Shown: one piece after another, positions 7,725 through 15,838 of the stretch
Layout of the letters: every line of letters begins with the position of its first letter
Numbering within the stretch: position 1 is the first letter of the stretch
NCBI RefSeq assembly: GCF_002205895.1
Contig: NZ_NJDE01000030.1
Coordinates: 1 to 47,896, forward strand
Source: Saccharibacillus sp. O23
GTDB taxonomy: Bacteria; Bacillota; Bacilli; Paenibacillales; Paenibacillaceae
Direction of reading: 5' to 3'
DNA: 47,896 bases
Notes under the pieces: generated by a model
The model's database searches: none
The model's input: only the letters and a program-made list of their open reading frames with translations
What the model was told of the DNA's origin: nothing
Program-made: the position numbers and the translations under genes

Positions 7725-8966
7725 ATGGACACGGACACGTTATGGAATGCCCCGATCGAAGATCTCAAAAAAGGCTATGCCCGCGGCGAAGAAGGATTCG
7801 TCTGCTTGTTCTGCGGCCGCTTCGTCGAACAAGGCTTGATCTATCCGGAAGAAGGCCGTTTCTACGAAGCGGAAACCTATATGCGGCGGCATATCGGACA
7901 AGCGCACGGCTCTCCGTTCGAAGCCTTGATCGCCTTGGACAAGAAAGCGACCGGCCTGACCGATCATCAGAACGCGCTGCTTCGCCTTTTCTATGAAGGG
8001 CGCAGCGACGACGAGGTCAAAAGCGAACTGGGGATCGGCAGCGCTTCGACGATTCGCAATCATCGTTTCGCGCTGAAAGAAAAGGAACGGCAGGCCCGCC
8101 TTTTTCTCGCTTTGATGGAACTGCTTAAAGAACGCGGCGGCGATCGGACGACCGCGTTCATCGCGCCGCATCCTCAAGCCCGCCTGATGGACGATCGCTA
8201 TAATCTGACGGAAGACGAGGAACGCGAGATTTTGCGGAACGCTTTTCCGGACGGCCCGGACGGTCCTCTTCGCACTTTCGATCTTCAAGAAAAACAGCGG
8301 CTGGCCGTGCTCCGGCATCTCGCTTCCCGACTGGACGACGAACGCGCGTATACGGAAAAAGAAATCAACGCGGCGCTCGAGCCTTTCTATGCCGACTACG
8401 CGATTCTGCGCCGTTTTCTGATCGAATACGGATTCGTGGAACGCGAACCGGACGGCAGCGCATATTGGACGACCCGGGGCGGACGTCCGAATGCCCGCGC
8501 GGAGAATCGGCAAGCAGACCACCCGGACCACGATCAGCAAGCCAACCCTAAACCTAATTGCCGAGCGGCCGCTTCTCTGCCGCCGAAGGAGGAATCATCC
8601 GTGAACCCTACGAATCGACGCAAAGAACTTCAAGCTTTGTACAAAGAAATGAAGCAGGAGGGCGGCGTCTACCGCATCGTGCACAAAGACAGCGGCCGAT
8701 CGTTTATCGCTTCGCTGCCGAATCTCAAATCGATGGACGGACGGCGCTTCGAACTGAACAACGGCAGTTTCAAAAACAAAGAATTGCAGCGCGATTGGAA
8801 GGAGTACGGCGAAGAAGCGTTCGAGTTCGAAATCTTAGAGGTCTTGAAGCCGTCCGACAATGCTTACGTGACGGTGCGCGAGCAGCTCGGCGAGTTGGAG
8901 CAGAAATGGATGGACGAGCTGGAACCTTACGGCGAACGCGGATACCATCGTCGATCTTCGAAATGA
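7725..8966 (+). CDS. Zinc-finger/LuxR-HTH/DUF2087 protein fused to a GIY-YIG-like domain
   Basis: 413 residues, start ATG behind AAGGAG. Order of parts: a putative zinc finger (CLFC at 27-30 with a later HIGQAH); a LuxR-like HTH around 76-125 (LTDHQNALLRLFYEGRSDDE then STIRNHRFALKEKE); a DUF2087 domain around 175-250 with the typical TEKEINAALEPFYADYAILR; a polar linker; then from about 305 a domain like the small GIY-YIG proteins of Bacilli (GVYRIVHKDSGRSFIASLPN, ending WMDELEPYGERGYH). GIY is GVY and YIG is FIA, so nuclease activity is uncertain. DUF2087 and this GIY-YIG type are, to my knowledge, usually separate proteins. The domain junction contains an in-frame GTG with a perfect ribosome binding site, so the second part may also be made alone. 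Confidence 0.8.
   Translation: MDTDTLWNAPIEDLKKGYARGEEGFVCLFCGRFVEQGLIYPEEGRFYEAETYMRRHIGQAHGSPFEALIALDKKATGLTDHQNALLRLFYEGRSDDEVKSELGIGSASTIRNHRFALKEKERQARLFLALMELLKERGGDRTTAFIAPHPQARLMDDRYNLTEDEEREILRNAFPDGPDGPLRTFDLQEKQRLAVLRHLASRLDDERAYTEKEINAALEPFYADYAILRRFLIEYGFVEREPDGSAYWTTRGGRPNARAENRQADHPDHDQQANPKPNCRAAASLPPKEESSVNPTNRRKELQALYKEMKQEGGVYRIVHKDSGRSFIASLPNLKSMDGRRFELNNGSFKNKELQRDWKEYGEEAFEFEILEVLKPSDNAYVTVREQLGELEQKWMDELEPYGERGYHRRSSK
8586..8603 (+). promoter_or_regulatory. Internal ribosome binding site and in-frame GTG start
   Basis: AAGGAGG (8586-8592), eight spacer bases and GTG (8601-8603) sit inside the larger gene in its own reading frame. Initiation here would give a 121-residue GIY-YIG-like protein (8601-8966) starting MNPTNRRKELQALYKEMKQE. 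The match to the anti-Shine-Dalgarno sequence is complete, better than that of many real starts in this window. Confidence 0.6.
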
Positions 8967-9080
8967 ACGAAGCGGACCGTCCGAACGGCGGACCGCTTTC
9001 GCGCCAGCCGAGACGCCGGCAGTCCGTTCGAGCGGCGTTTCCCGATATTCGTACCGATCCGCGAGCGGTTCCGAGCGCGC

Positions 9081-9121
9081 AAAAAAAGCCGTTTCCTTCC
9101 CGAACGAAGGAAACGGCTTTT
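9081..9121. terminator. Bidirectional terminator between convergent genes
   Basis: Stem GCCGTTTCCTTC / GAAGGAAACGGC (9088-9099, 9106-9117) with a seven-A run before and TTTT after. It serves the plus-strand fusion gene and, read on the minus strand, ychF. Confidence 0.85.
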
Positions 9122-9144
9122 CGGCGCGCTCGTTTAAAGGCGGC

Positions 9145-10245
9145 TTATACGTTGAAACGGAAATGCATGACGTCGCCGTCCTGCACGATGTATTCTTTGC
9201 CTTCGAGACGCAGTTGTCCGCGCTCTTTGGCTCCGTTCATCGAACCGGCATTGACGAGGTCTTGGTAGCTCACCACTTCGGCACGGATGAAGCCGCGTTC
9301 GAAGTCGGAGTGGATGACGCCCGCGGCGCCCGGCGCTTTGGTTCCTTTGCGGATCGTCCATGCGCGGACTTCCTGTACGCCGGCCGTGAAGTACGTGTAC
9401 AGACCCAGCAGTTTGTAGGCGGCTTTGATCAGCAGGTTCAAGCCGGATTCTTCGATGCCCAGCTCGTCGAGGAACATCTGCTTGTCTTCGCCTTCCAGCT
9501 CGGAGATCTCTTCTTCGACTTTGGCGCTGATCGGCACGACTTCCGCGTTCTCGGCAGCCGCGAAATCGCGGACCTGCTGCACGTAAGCGTTATTCGCCAC
9601 GTCGGCGATCTCGTCTTCGGCCACGTTCGCCGCGTACAGAACCGGCTTCAGCGTCAGCAGATGCAGTTCGCGGATCAATTGCAGCTCGTCGTCCGTGAGG
9701 TCGATGCTGCGCGCCGGTTGGTCGTTATAGAGCGCTTCTTTGACCTTCTCCAGCACTTCGATCTCTTGGGCGTATTGTTTGTTGCCGCCCTTCATGTTCT
9801 TCTTGGAACGGTCGATCCGTTTGTCGACGCTCTCGATATCGGCCAAGATCAGCTCCAGATTGATCGTCTGGATATCGCTCACCGGATCGATCTTGCCGTC
9901 GACGTGCGTGATGTTCTCGTCCACGAAGCAGCGAACCACGTGCACGATGGCATCGACTTCGCGGATATGGGCCAAGAATTTGTTGCCCAGACCTTCGCCT
10001 TTGCTGGCGCCGCGCACGAGGCCCGCGATATCGACGAATTCGAAAGCCGTCGGTACGGTCTTTTTCGGTTCGACCAGCTCGGTCAGCTTGTCGAGACGTT
10101 CGTCCGGCACTTCGACGATCCCGACGTTCGGGTCGATCGTGCAGAACGGATAGTTGGCGGACTCGGCGCCCGCTTGCGTGATTGCGTTGAACAGCGTGGA
10201 TTTGCCGACGTTCGGCAAACCTACGATACCGGCTTTCAATGCCAT
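9145..10245 (-). CDS. ychF: Ribosome-binding ATPase YchF (OLA1 family)
   Basis: Obg-family P-loop protein that prefers ATP and associates with ribosomes. 366 residues. The ATG at 10243-10245 (MALKAGIVGLPNVGKST) is chosen because GAGGAG lies 12 bases upstream; a TTG four codons earlier would touch the ribosome binding site. Motifs: G1 GLPNVGKST, G3 region DIAGLVRGAS, and NVAE in place of the GTPase NKxD, which is the hallmark of ATP specificity in this family. A coiled-coil region (NMKGGNKQYAQEIEVLEKV) and a C-terminal TGS domain (from about 280, ending QDGDVMHFRFNV) follow. Length and ends match the family. Monocistronic with the shared terminator downstream. Confidence 0.96.
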   Translation of the reverse strand: MALKAGIVGLPNVGKSTLFNAITQAGAESANYPFCTIDPNVGIVEVPDERLDKLTELVEPKKTVPTAFEFVDIAGLVRGASKGEGLGNKFLAHIREVDAIVHVVRCFVDENITHVDGKIDPVSDIQTINLELILADIESVDKRIDRSKKNMKGGNKQYAQEIEVLEKVKEALYNDQPARSIDLTDDELQLIRELHLLTLKPVLYAANVAEDEIADVANNAYVQQVRDFAAAENAEVVPISAKVEEEISELEGEDKQMFLDELGIEESGLNLLIKAAYKLLGLYTYFTAGVQEVRAWTIRKGTKAPGAAGVIHSDFERGFIRAEVVSYQDLVNAGSMNGAKERGQLRLEGKEYIVQDGDVMHFRFNV

Positions 10246-10413
10246 ATGAATACACAACTCCTCTGAGTTTGATCTCGTTAATGGATGACGCGCGCGAATA
10301 GGACGCTTCGGCTTGCTCTGAACCTCGAAAAAGCATCACCGCATATTATAACAGGAAATCCCGCGCAGCGATACGGTGTCCGGGCAAGTCTTTGCAAGAA
10401 GCGCCGACGCGGC

Positions 10414-10451
10414 AAAAAAGCGCCTGCTCGTCTAACGACGAACCAGACGCT
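10414..10451 (-). terminator. Terminator of the carotenoid operon, overlapping the end of fni
   Basis: On the minus strand a GC-rich stem (10419-10432 with 10437-10451, one bulge) has the fni TAG stop codon reaching into its loop and is followed by six T residues (10414-10419). The last codons of fni thus form the upstream arm. Confidence 0.75.
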
Positions 10452-11481
10452 CGGTTCTTCTGAGCTCGGCGACGGTGCCCGCGCCGATGCCGAACATCAC
10501 CGTGCGCAGCTCGAATTCCGCTTGTTCCAGCGCCGCTTCCGCGCTGGCGGCGGAATCGACGGCAGGGCCGAGCAGCGCGCGGCCGAAGCCCGCGAGATCC
10601 GCGCCGAGCGCGATCGCTTTCGCCGCGTCTACCCCGCTGCGCAGTCCGCCGCTGCCGATCAGCGGCATCTCGGGCAGTTCCGCGCGAATCTGCGCGATGC
10701 TGTCCGCCGTGCCGATGCCCCAGCCGGCGAAAGCTTCGGCGGCCGCTCGGCGCATGGCGTCGGCGCTGCGGTACTTCTCGACCTGGCTCCACGACGTGCC
10801 GCCCGCGCCCGCGGCGTCGATAAACGCCGCGCCGGCTTCCGCCAGACGCCGGGCCGTTTCACCGTCGATGCCCCAGCCGACTTCCTTGATGCCGACCGGA
10901 ACGCCGGCCGCGCGGCATAACCGTTCGATCTTCGGCAGCAGCCCGGCGAAATCCGTGTTCCCTTCGGGCTGGAAGACTTCCTGCAGCCCGTTCAGATGCA
11001 GCACCAGCGCGTCGGCCTCCGCGATCTCCACCGCGCGCCGGCATTCGTCGACGCCGAACCCGTAGTTCAACTGTACCGCTCCCAGATTCGCGATAATCGG
11101 AATGTCCGGCGCGCGATGCCGGACTTTGAAGGTCGCCGCGAGGTCTTCGCGCTCGACCGCGGCGCGCACCGAACCGAGTCCCATCGCCCAGCCCCGGGCC
11201 TGCGCCGCTTCCGCCAAACGCTCGTTGATCCGTCCCGTACCGACGCTGCCGCCGGTCATCGAACTGATCAGCAGCGGAGCCTTCAACTTGCGCCCCAGAA
11301 AGCCCGAAGTCAGATCGATCCGCTCGAAATCCAGCTCCGGCAGCGCGTTATGGCGAAATCCGTAACGTTCGAAGCCGGTCGTGACGCCTACGCTTCCTAC
11401 TTCTTCTTCCAAGCATAATCGGACATGCTCGCTCTTGCGGTCTCCGGTCGACGGACCGGAACCCTTATTCTGTTCGGACAT
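10432..11481 (-). CDS. fni: Type 2 isopentenyl-diphosphate delta-isomerase
   Basis: FMN- and NADPH-dependent isomerase interconverting isopentenyl and dimethylallyl diphosphate, supplying precursor for prenyl chains. 349 residues, usual length. Visible family features: RKSEHVRLCLEE at the N-terminus, LLISSMTGG, the substrate-site NLNGLQE-type stretch (LHLNGLQEVFQPEG), the TSWSQVE segment and the FMN-phosphate loop IGSGGLRSGVDAAKAIALGA. The start is an ATG 25 bp after the CrtP-like gene. It is the last gene of the carotenoid operon, which fits a role in feeding that pathway; Bacilli use this isomerase type. Confidence 0.95.
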   Translation of the reverse strand: MSEQNKGSGPSTGDRKSEHVRLCLEEEVGSVGVTTGFERYGFRHNALPELDFERIDLTSGFLGRKLKAPLLISSMTGGSVGTGRINERLAEAAQARGWAMGLGSVRAAVEREDLAATFKVRHRAPDIPIIANLGAVQLNYGFGVDECRRAVEIAEADALVLHLNGLQEVFQPEGNTDFAGLLPKIERLCRAAGVPVGIKEVGWGIDGETARRLAEAGAAFIDAAGAGGTSWSQVEKYRSADAMRRAAAEAFAGWGIGTADSIAQIRAELPEMPLIGSGGLRSGVDAAKAIALGADLAGFGRALLGPAVDSAASAEAALEQAEFELRTVMFGIGAGTVAELRRTERLVRR

Positions 11482-11506
11482 GGCCGATACCCCCGTTTCC
11501 CTTACT

Positions 11507-13015
11507 CTATAGATCCGCTCGAATCGGATTCGACGAACCTCGCCCGTTTAGCGAAGCGATCCGTTCGGCGATCAACCGGCCGGACAACGTCACGAGCGGC
11601 GTCCCTCCGCCCGGGTGAGCCGTGCCGCCCACATACCATAGTCCGTCGATATCCCGATCCCGGTTGCCGGGACGGAAGAACGTCTGGCGCATCGAGTTGG
11701 ACGAGATCCCGTAGATCGCGCCGCGATGCGCATACGTATCGCGCTGCAAGTCGGACGGCGTGTACGTTTGCAGGACTTCCGCCTGATCCAGACCGCCGAT
11801 CCCCCGCCGTTCCAGCATGCGGATGATTTTGTCCGCATAGGCTTCCCGGTGCTGCCGCCAATCCCAAGACTCCGACAAATACGGCGCGTTCGCCAGAACG
11901 AACAGCGAACTGCCGCCTTCCGGAGCCGTGCCGCTTTCCGAATGCCCGCTATTGCAAATGTACAGAGCCGGATCGTCCGGCGCAACCCGGCGAGCGAAAA
12001 TATCGTCGAATTCGCTTTCGAGCCGCTCGGGGAAGAAGAGCGTATGATGCAGCAGCGACTCGTAGCGGCGGCGTACTCCCGCCAGCAGAACGAAACCGGA
12101 GAGCGAAGGTTCGTAACGGTCCAGACGATCCGCCGCCGGGCGGCGGCGCAGGCGGTCCGGCACCAGACGGGCCGTCGCGAGCAGATCGCCGTTGCAGACC
12201 ACTTCGTCCGCTTCGATCGCGCCCCGCGTCGTCTCGACGCCGTAAGCGCGTCCCGAGCGGACCTTGATCGACAGCACTTCCGTGTCCGTGCTTATGCGCA
12301 CGCCGAGTTCCCGCGCCAACCGTTCCATGCTCTCGACCAATGCATAGGTGCCGCCCTGCACGCCGTAGATGCCCAAGTCCGCTTCGACATGGGCCAGCAT
12401 GGCAAAGATGGCCGGTGCTTGAAGCGGAGAAGCTCCGACATAGGTCGCGTAACGGCCGAACATCGCCAGCGTATACGGATGGACGAAGTAGCGCGCCAGC
12501 AGCGTACGCAGCGTGGTTCCCGGGCGTACCCGCAGGAAATCGCGCAGCAGCGCGGGATCGGCTTTTTCCCGCATCGACAGCATCAGACGGTTCAAGAACC
12601 GTCCGTCCGCCAGTCCGTAGACCCGCCGAGCCTCCTCGAGAAAAGCCGGGTAACGCGCCGCGTCTTCCGGGCTGTACGCGGCGATCTGCTCCCGCATCCG
12701 ATCGCGGTCGCGGCTGAGATCGACCGTTGTGCCGTCCGCGAACACGTTCCGCGTCCGCGGCTCCAACTCGTACGTCCGAATATAGTCTTCCATGCGCCTT
12801 CCGGCCTGCTCGAATACGCTTCGGAACGCGTGCAGCATCGTGATCGTGCTGGGTCCGCGATCGAACCGGTAGCCCGCTTCCTCTACGCGTTTGAGCTTGC
12901 CTCCGAGCGTTTTTTCTTTTTCCAGAAGGGCGACTTCGAACCCGGCGGCCGCCAATCCGATCGCGCAGGACAATCCGCCCAGGCCTCCGCCGACAATGAC
13001 CGCTTTACGAGTCAC
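11507..13015 (-). CDS. crtP: CrtP-like carotenoid oxidase (phytoene desaturase superfamily)
   Basis: FAD flavoprotein, 502 residues. The GTG at 13013-13015 is chosen because AAAGGAGGTG lies upstream. N-terminal dinucleotide fold VIVGGGLGGLSCAIGL, and EKEKTLGGKL. The C-terminal signature GGTAHPGGGTPLVTLSGRLI and the upstream THRGAIYG-type stretch (YAHRGAIYGISSNS) resemble staphylococcal CrtP, which oxidises the terminal methyl of diaponeurosporene, more than the desaturase CrtN. Assigned role: oxidation of an end methyl group to aldehyde or acid, inferred from these C-terminal motifs and from its place next to CrtQ-like and CrtM-like genes. A third paralogue of this family in one operon. Substrate (C30 or C40) is not decided by sequence reading. 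Confidence 0.8.
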   Translation of the reverse strand: MTRKAVIVGGGLGGLSCAIGLAAAGFEVALLEKEKTLGGKLKRVEEAGYRFDRGPSTITMLHAFRSVFEQAGRRMEDYIRTYELEPRTRNVFADGTTVDLSRDRDRMREQIAAYSPEDAARYPAFLEEARRVYGLADGRFLNRLMLSMREKADPALLRDFLRVRPGTTLRTLLARYFVHPYTLAMFGRYATYVGASPLQAPAIFAMLAHVEADLGIYGVQGGTYALVESMERLARELGVRISTDTEVLSIKVRSGRAYGVETTRGAIEADEVVCNGDLLATARLVPDRLRRRPAADRLDRYEPSLSGFVLLAGVRRRYESLLHHTLFFPERLESEFDDIFARRVAPDDPALYICNSGHSESGTAPEGGSSLFVLANAPYLSESWDWRQHREAYADKIIRMLERRGIGGLDQAEVLQTYTPSDLQRDTYAHRGAIYGISSNSMRQTFFRPGNRDRDIDGLWYVGGTAHPGGGTPLVTLSGRLIAERIASLNGRGSSNPIRADL

Positions 13016-13054
13016 GGACGGCACCTCCTTTCGTTGGTACGATTGCGGGAACAA

Positions 13055-14197
13055 TCAAACATAACGCCGCCCTTTCCATTCGTAGCCGCGGCCGTTCGAA
13101 CCCGACGCGGCGCTGGATACGGCAAGCGCGATCGTGCAGGCGGCAGCGGCCGGCATCAAGAAGCCGTACGCGAACGGAAGTCCGCCGCGCACGTCGCTGA
13201 TGCCTTTGATCGCCATGCCGAGCAGCAGCACCGTTCCGGCCGTCAAGGCCAGATGGATGCTGCCCGCGAGCAGGCCGATCAGCAGAACGAATAACGGCAG
13301 GACGTAGAGCGCGGCATACCCCGCGACCAAGAGCAGCAGCAGCAAATAATTCCGCCCGAGGCCCGGAAACAGATTTTTGCGATAACCGTCCCACACCTCG
13401 CGCGAGCTGCGGTACATCCGCATATAGGCATGACGCGTCAGATCGACCAGTTCCATGCGGTAACCGCATTTTTTGATCGCCCGGGCCATCGCCATGTCGT
13501 CGAGCATCTCGTTTTTGATCGCTTCGTAACCGCCCGACGATTCGTAAGCCGATTTCTTGAACAGCATGAACGCGCCGTGCGCGGCGACGAACATGCTGCT
13601 GCGCGAACGGGACACGAACGGAATCGGCAGATGGCACAGAATCACGAATTCCATCATCGGCACGATCAGCTTCTCCAGCTTGCTGCCGACTTTCTGAAGA
13701 GGAAACCCGCTCACCAGCCCCGCCCGGCGCGAGACCGCCGTGCGCAGCGTGTCGCGGATCGCCGACGGAAGCAGACGGACGTCGGCATCCAGCATCAGAT
13801 ACCAACTGCCCGACGCGCGTTCGGCAAGCTCATAACAGGCGTGGGATTTGCCTTTCCAACCCGGCGGCAGCTCGGTGCCCGGCATCAGCCGTACGCGAGG
13901 GTCGTCGACGGCGATCCGGCGCACGATATCGCCGGTCGCGTCGCTCGAACCGTCGTCGTAGACGATCACTTCCAGCCGGAACTCCGAATCGTCCGACGCC
14001 AGCACGTGTTCCAGGCAAGCCCCGATATTGCGTTCCTCGTCGCGGGCCGGAATCAGGACCGACACCAGCGGACGCCCTTCGATCCGTTTGGCTTTGCGGC
14101 CGGGAACGGGCAGCGCGCGGATATTCGTCAGCACGAAGATCAACTGCGCGACCAGCAGGAAAGACAAGAAGGTCATGACATGGGCAAGAGTCGTCAA
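13055..14197 (-). CDS. crtQ: CrtQ-like glycosyltransferase (GT2 family)
   Basis: Membrane-anchored GT-A glycosyltransferase, 380 residues. It starts at TTG 14195-14197, eight bases after AAGGAGG; the longer open frame upstream is antisense-like and unsupported. One N-terminal membrane segment (FLSFLLVAQLIFVLTNI), then VSVLIPARDEERNIGACL, VIVYDDGSSDATGDI, LMLDADVRLLP (DxD-type metal site) and the acceptor-side EMLDDMAMARAIKK, followed by several C-terminal membrane segments. PPGWKGKSHACYELAE and the terminal EWKGRRYV are shared with staphylococcal CrtQ, which glucosylates the carotenoid carboxylate or hydroxyl. Its start overlaps the stop of the acyltransferase gene, so translation is coupled. 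Confidence 0.85.
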   Translation of the reverse strand: MTTLAHVMTFLSFLLVAQLIFVLTNIRALPVPGRKAKRIEGRPLVSVLIPARDEERNIGACLEHVLASDDSEFRLEVIVYDDGSSDATGDIVRRIAVDDPRVRLMPGTELPPGWKGKSHACYELAERASGSWYLMLDADVRLLPSAIRDTLRTAVSRRAGLVSGFPLQKVGSKLEKLIVPMMEFVILCHLPIPFVSRSRSSMFVAAHGAFMLFKKSAYESSGGYEAIKNEMLDDMAMARAIKKCGYRMELVDLTRHAYMRMYRSSREVWDGYRKNLFPGLGRNYLLLLLLVAGYAALYVLPLFVLLIGLLAGSIHLALTAGTVLLLGMAIKGISDVRGGLPFAYGFLMPAAAACTIALAVSSAASGSNGRGYEWKGRRYV

Positions 14198-14946
14198 TGA
14201 GCCGCCCTCCTTCCGCCGCGCGCGCGGTCGAACTTCTCGTTCACGGACAGGCCCGTACGCAGAAGCTCGCGGTCCGGACGCGGCGCCGATGCCGGATCGT
14301 CCACGGCGGCGATCTCTCGTTCGCGATGTCGATCGAGCTGCCGCTGAAGCTTGCCTTGCAGCAGCGCCATGACGTCTTCCCGGTCCGACGCCGCCCAATC
14401 TTCCAGCAGCGGACGGCCGATCTCCAGCGAAGCCTCGGGCTTCGAGTGGAGACCCTGCGTATAATAGAACGTCACCGGCACGACCGCCGCGTGCGGCACG
14501 CGGCGAAGCAGATGGGCCGCCCCGCGCCTTAAAGCGAGCGGACGGCTCTCCAGATGACGGATGTCTCCCTGCGGAAACAGCCAGACGCGGCTGCTTTGTC
14601 CGAGCAGCCCCTCCGTATAACGCAGCGAAGAACGGCTCGCGCCGGGGCCGCTTTTGTCGACGGAATACGCGCCGAGCTTGCGAAAAAAGCGGTACTTGGC
14701 AAGCTGTTCTTCGTCCATCATGACATAATGGCGATCTTCGCCGCTTCGCCGCCATAGATGAAACAGCAGCAGGCCGTCCCACCAAGAGCTGTGGTTGGCG
14801 ATGTATAAAATCGGCCGATCGCGTTCTACTCCCGCGTCCAGACTGCCGTACAGATCGATTCGGCGGAAAGCGCGGGGAAGCAGATAACGACGGTTATAGA
14901 GATCGAACAGAGCGCGAAACGCCGGGGAATGTTCTGCGGGTATCAT
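14194..14946 (-). CDS. PlsC-type acyltransferase, probably acylating the carotenoid glycoside
   Basis: 250 residues, ATG at 14944-14946 behind GGAGGCAAGG, overlapping the end of the CruF-like gene by 53 bp. LPLAT-family motifs: NHSSWWDG (H52 and D57 of the HX4D motif), the FPQGDIRH block corresponding to the substrate-binding E/GxxR motif, and VVPVTFYYT. The family transfers acyl chains to lipid hydroxyls. In the staphyloxanthin pathway the last step is acylation of the sugar by CrtO, a different protein family; this gene sits in the equivalent position, so carotenoid-glycoside acylation is inferred. A housekeeping lysophosphatidate acyltransferase role is possible but less likely given the tight operon. 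Confidence 0.75.
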   Translation of the reverse strand: MIPAEHSPAFRALFDLYNRRYLLPRAFRRIDLYGSLDAGVERDRPILYIANHSSWWDGLLLFHLWRRSGEDRHYVMMDEEQLAKYRFFRKLGAYSVDKSGPGASRSSLRYTEGLLGQSSRVWLFPQGDIRHLESRPLALRRGAAHLLRRVPHAAVVPVTFYYTQGLHSKPEASLEIGRPLLEDWAASDREDVMALLQGKLQRQLDRHREREIAAVDDPASAPRPDRELLRTGLSVNEKFDRARGGRRAAH

Positions 14947-15838
14947 AACGGAACCTTGCCTCCGATAGCACCATGCCGGCCAGCGCGATTCCGGCGGGAC
15001 CGTAGATCCCGTCTTGAAGAGCAAGCAGACCGAACATGAGCAAAATAAATTGATAAAGCCTCAATCCGAGCAGCCGGGTTCGACGGCTCGGCAGACGATC
15101 CGGCAGCAGCAGGGACAGCAGGGCGCCGACCGCGAACCAACTGACGAAGTTGCTCCACGGAACGCCGTAGAACCCGCCCGACCCGCTCCAACTCCAGAAG
15201 CCCCGCGAAGCGGCGGCCGGATCGAGCACGAAGTCGATCAGTACCGTCCACGCGCCGATCTGCACGGCTTTGCTCGATCGGCCGATCAAGGAAGGGCGGA
15301 CCGGTCCGGCGATCAAGGCGGAGCTGCCGACCACGGCGATCCACGCGAAGCCGAGCGTGATCGGCACGCCGAACAGATGCGGGCCGAGAATCCAAGAATA
15401 AGAGTAGCCGCCGAACGGCCAACCGGTATGCACGCCGCTCCATTCGATCGCCATTCCGCCGAGCCAGATTCCGGCCGCCCCGACGATCAGACGAAGCAGC
15501 GGATGCGAATACGTGCGGATGCCGGGCGGGATCTCCCGCGATTCGGTTCCCGCCGTCGCCGAATGCAGCAGAATCACGGCGTAGACGGCGTAGAACACCA
15601 GAAACAAAGCGCTCGAGAACCCGAGCGGCTTGGCGACGCCGATCGTAAGCATAAGCGCCGAACCGATCGTCATCCAGACGTAGAAGACGATCCCCATGAT
15701 CCGCGCCGTCCGCTGCGCCGTCTCCGCCCGGGCCGAGAGTTCCGCGACCCGGTCCGACGAACGGCCGGCAGCGCCTTCGCGTCCCGCCTCGCGCCGCCCT
15801 CGGCGACCGGGCGGGCGGAAGCTGCCGAAGCTGCCCAT
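14894..15838 (-). CDS. cruF: CruF-like carotenoid 1,2-hydratase (carotenoid biosynthesis membrane protein)
   Basis: 314-residue membrane protein with about seven hydrophobic segments and a basic N-terminal cytoplasmic tail. The ATG overlaps the crtM stop as ATGA. Recognised by the conserved core EWSGVHTGWPFGGYSYS, ILGPHLFGVPITLGFAW, VLIDFVLDPAA and YGVPWSNFVSWF, which characterise the CruF/DUF422 family. Family members add water to the terminal double bond of acyclic carotenoids to give a tertiary hydroxyl. In this operon such a hydroxyl would be a natural acceptor for the CrtQ-like glycosyltransferase. The staphyloxanthin operon of S. aureus has no counterpart, so the final pigment should differ. 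Confidence 0.8.
   Translation of the reverse strand: MGSFGSFRPPGRRGRREAGREGAAGRSSDRVAELSARAETAQRTARIMGIVFYVWMTIGSALMLTIGVAKPLGFSSALFLVFYAVYAVILLHSATAGTESREIPPGIRTYSHPLLRLIVGAAGIWLGGMAIEWSGVHTGWPFGGYSYSWILGPHLFGVPITLGFAWIAVVGSSALIAGPVRPSLIGRSSKAVQIGAWTVLIDFVLDPAAASRGFWSWSGSGGFYGVPWSNFVSWFAVGALLSLLLPDRLPSRRTRLLGLRLYQFILLMFGLLALQDGIYGPAGIALAGMVLSEARFRYDTRRTFPGVSRSVRSL

Noticed and set aside
14198..14785. N-terminal extension of the CrtQ-like glycosyltransferase frame
   Set aside because: The extension overlaps the acyltransferase gene, has Arg/Ala-rich antisense-like composition, and the TTG at 14197 has a strong ribosome binding site.
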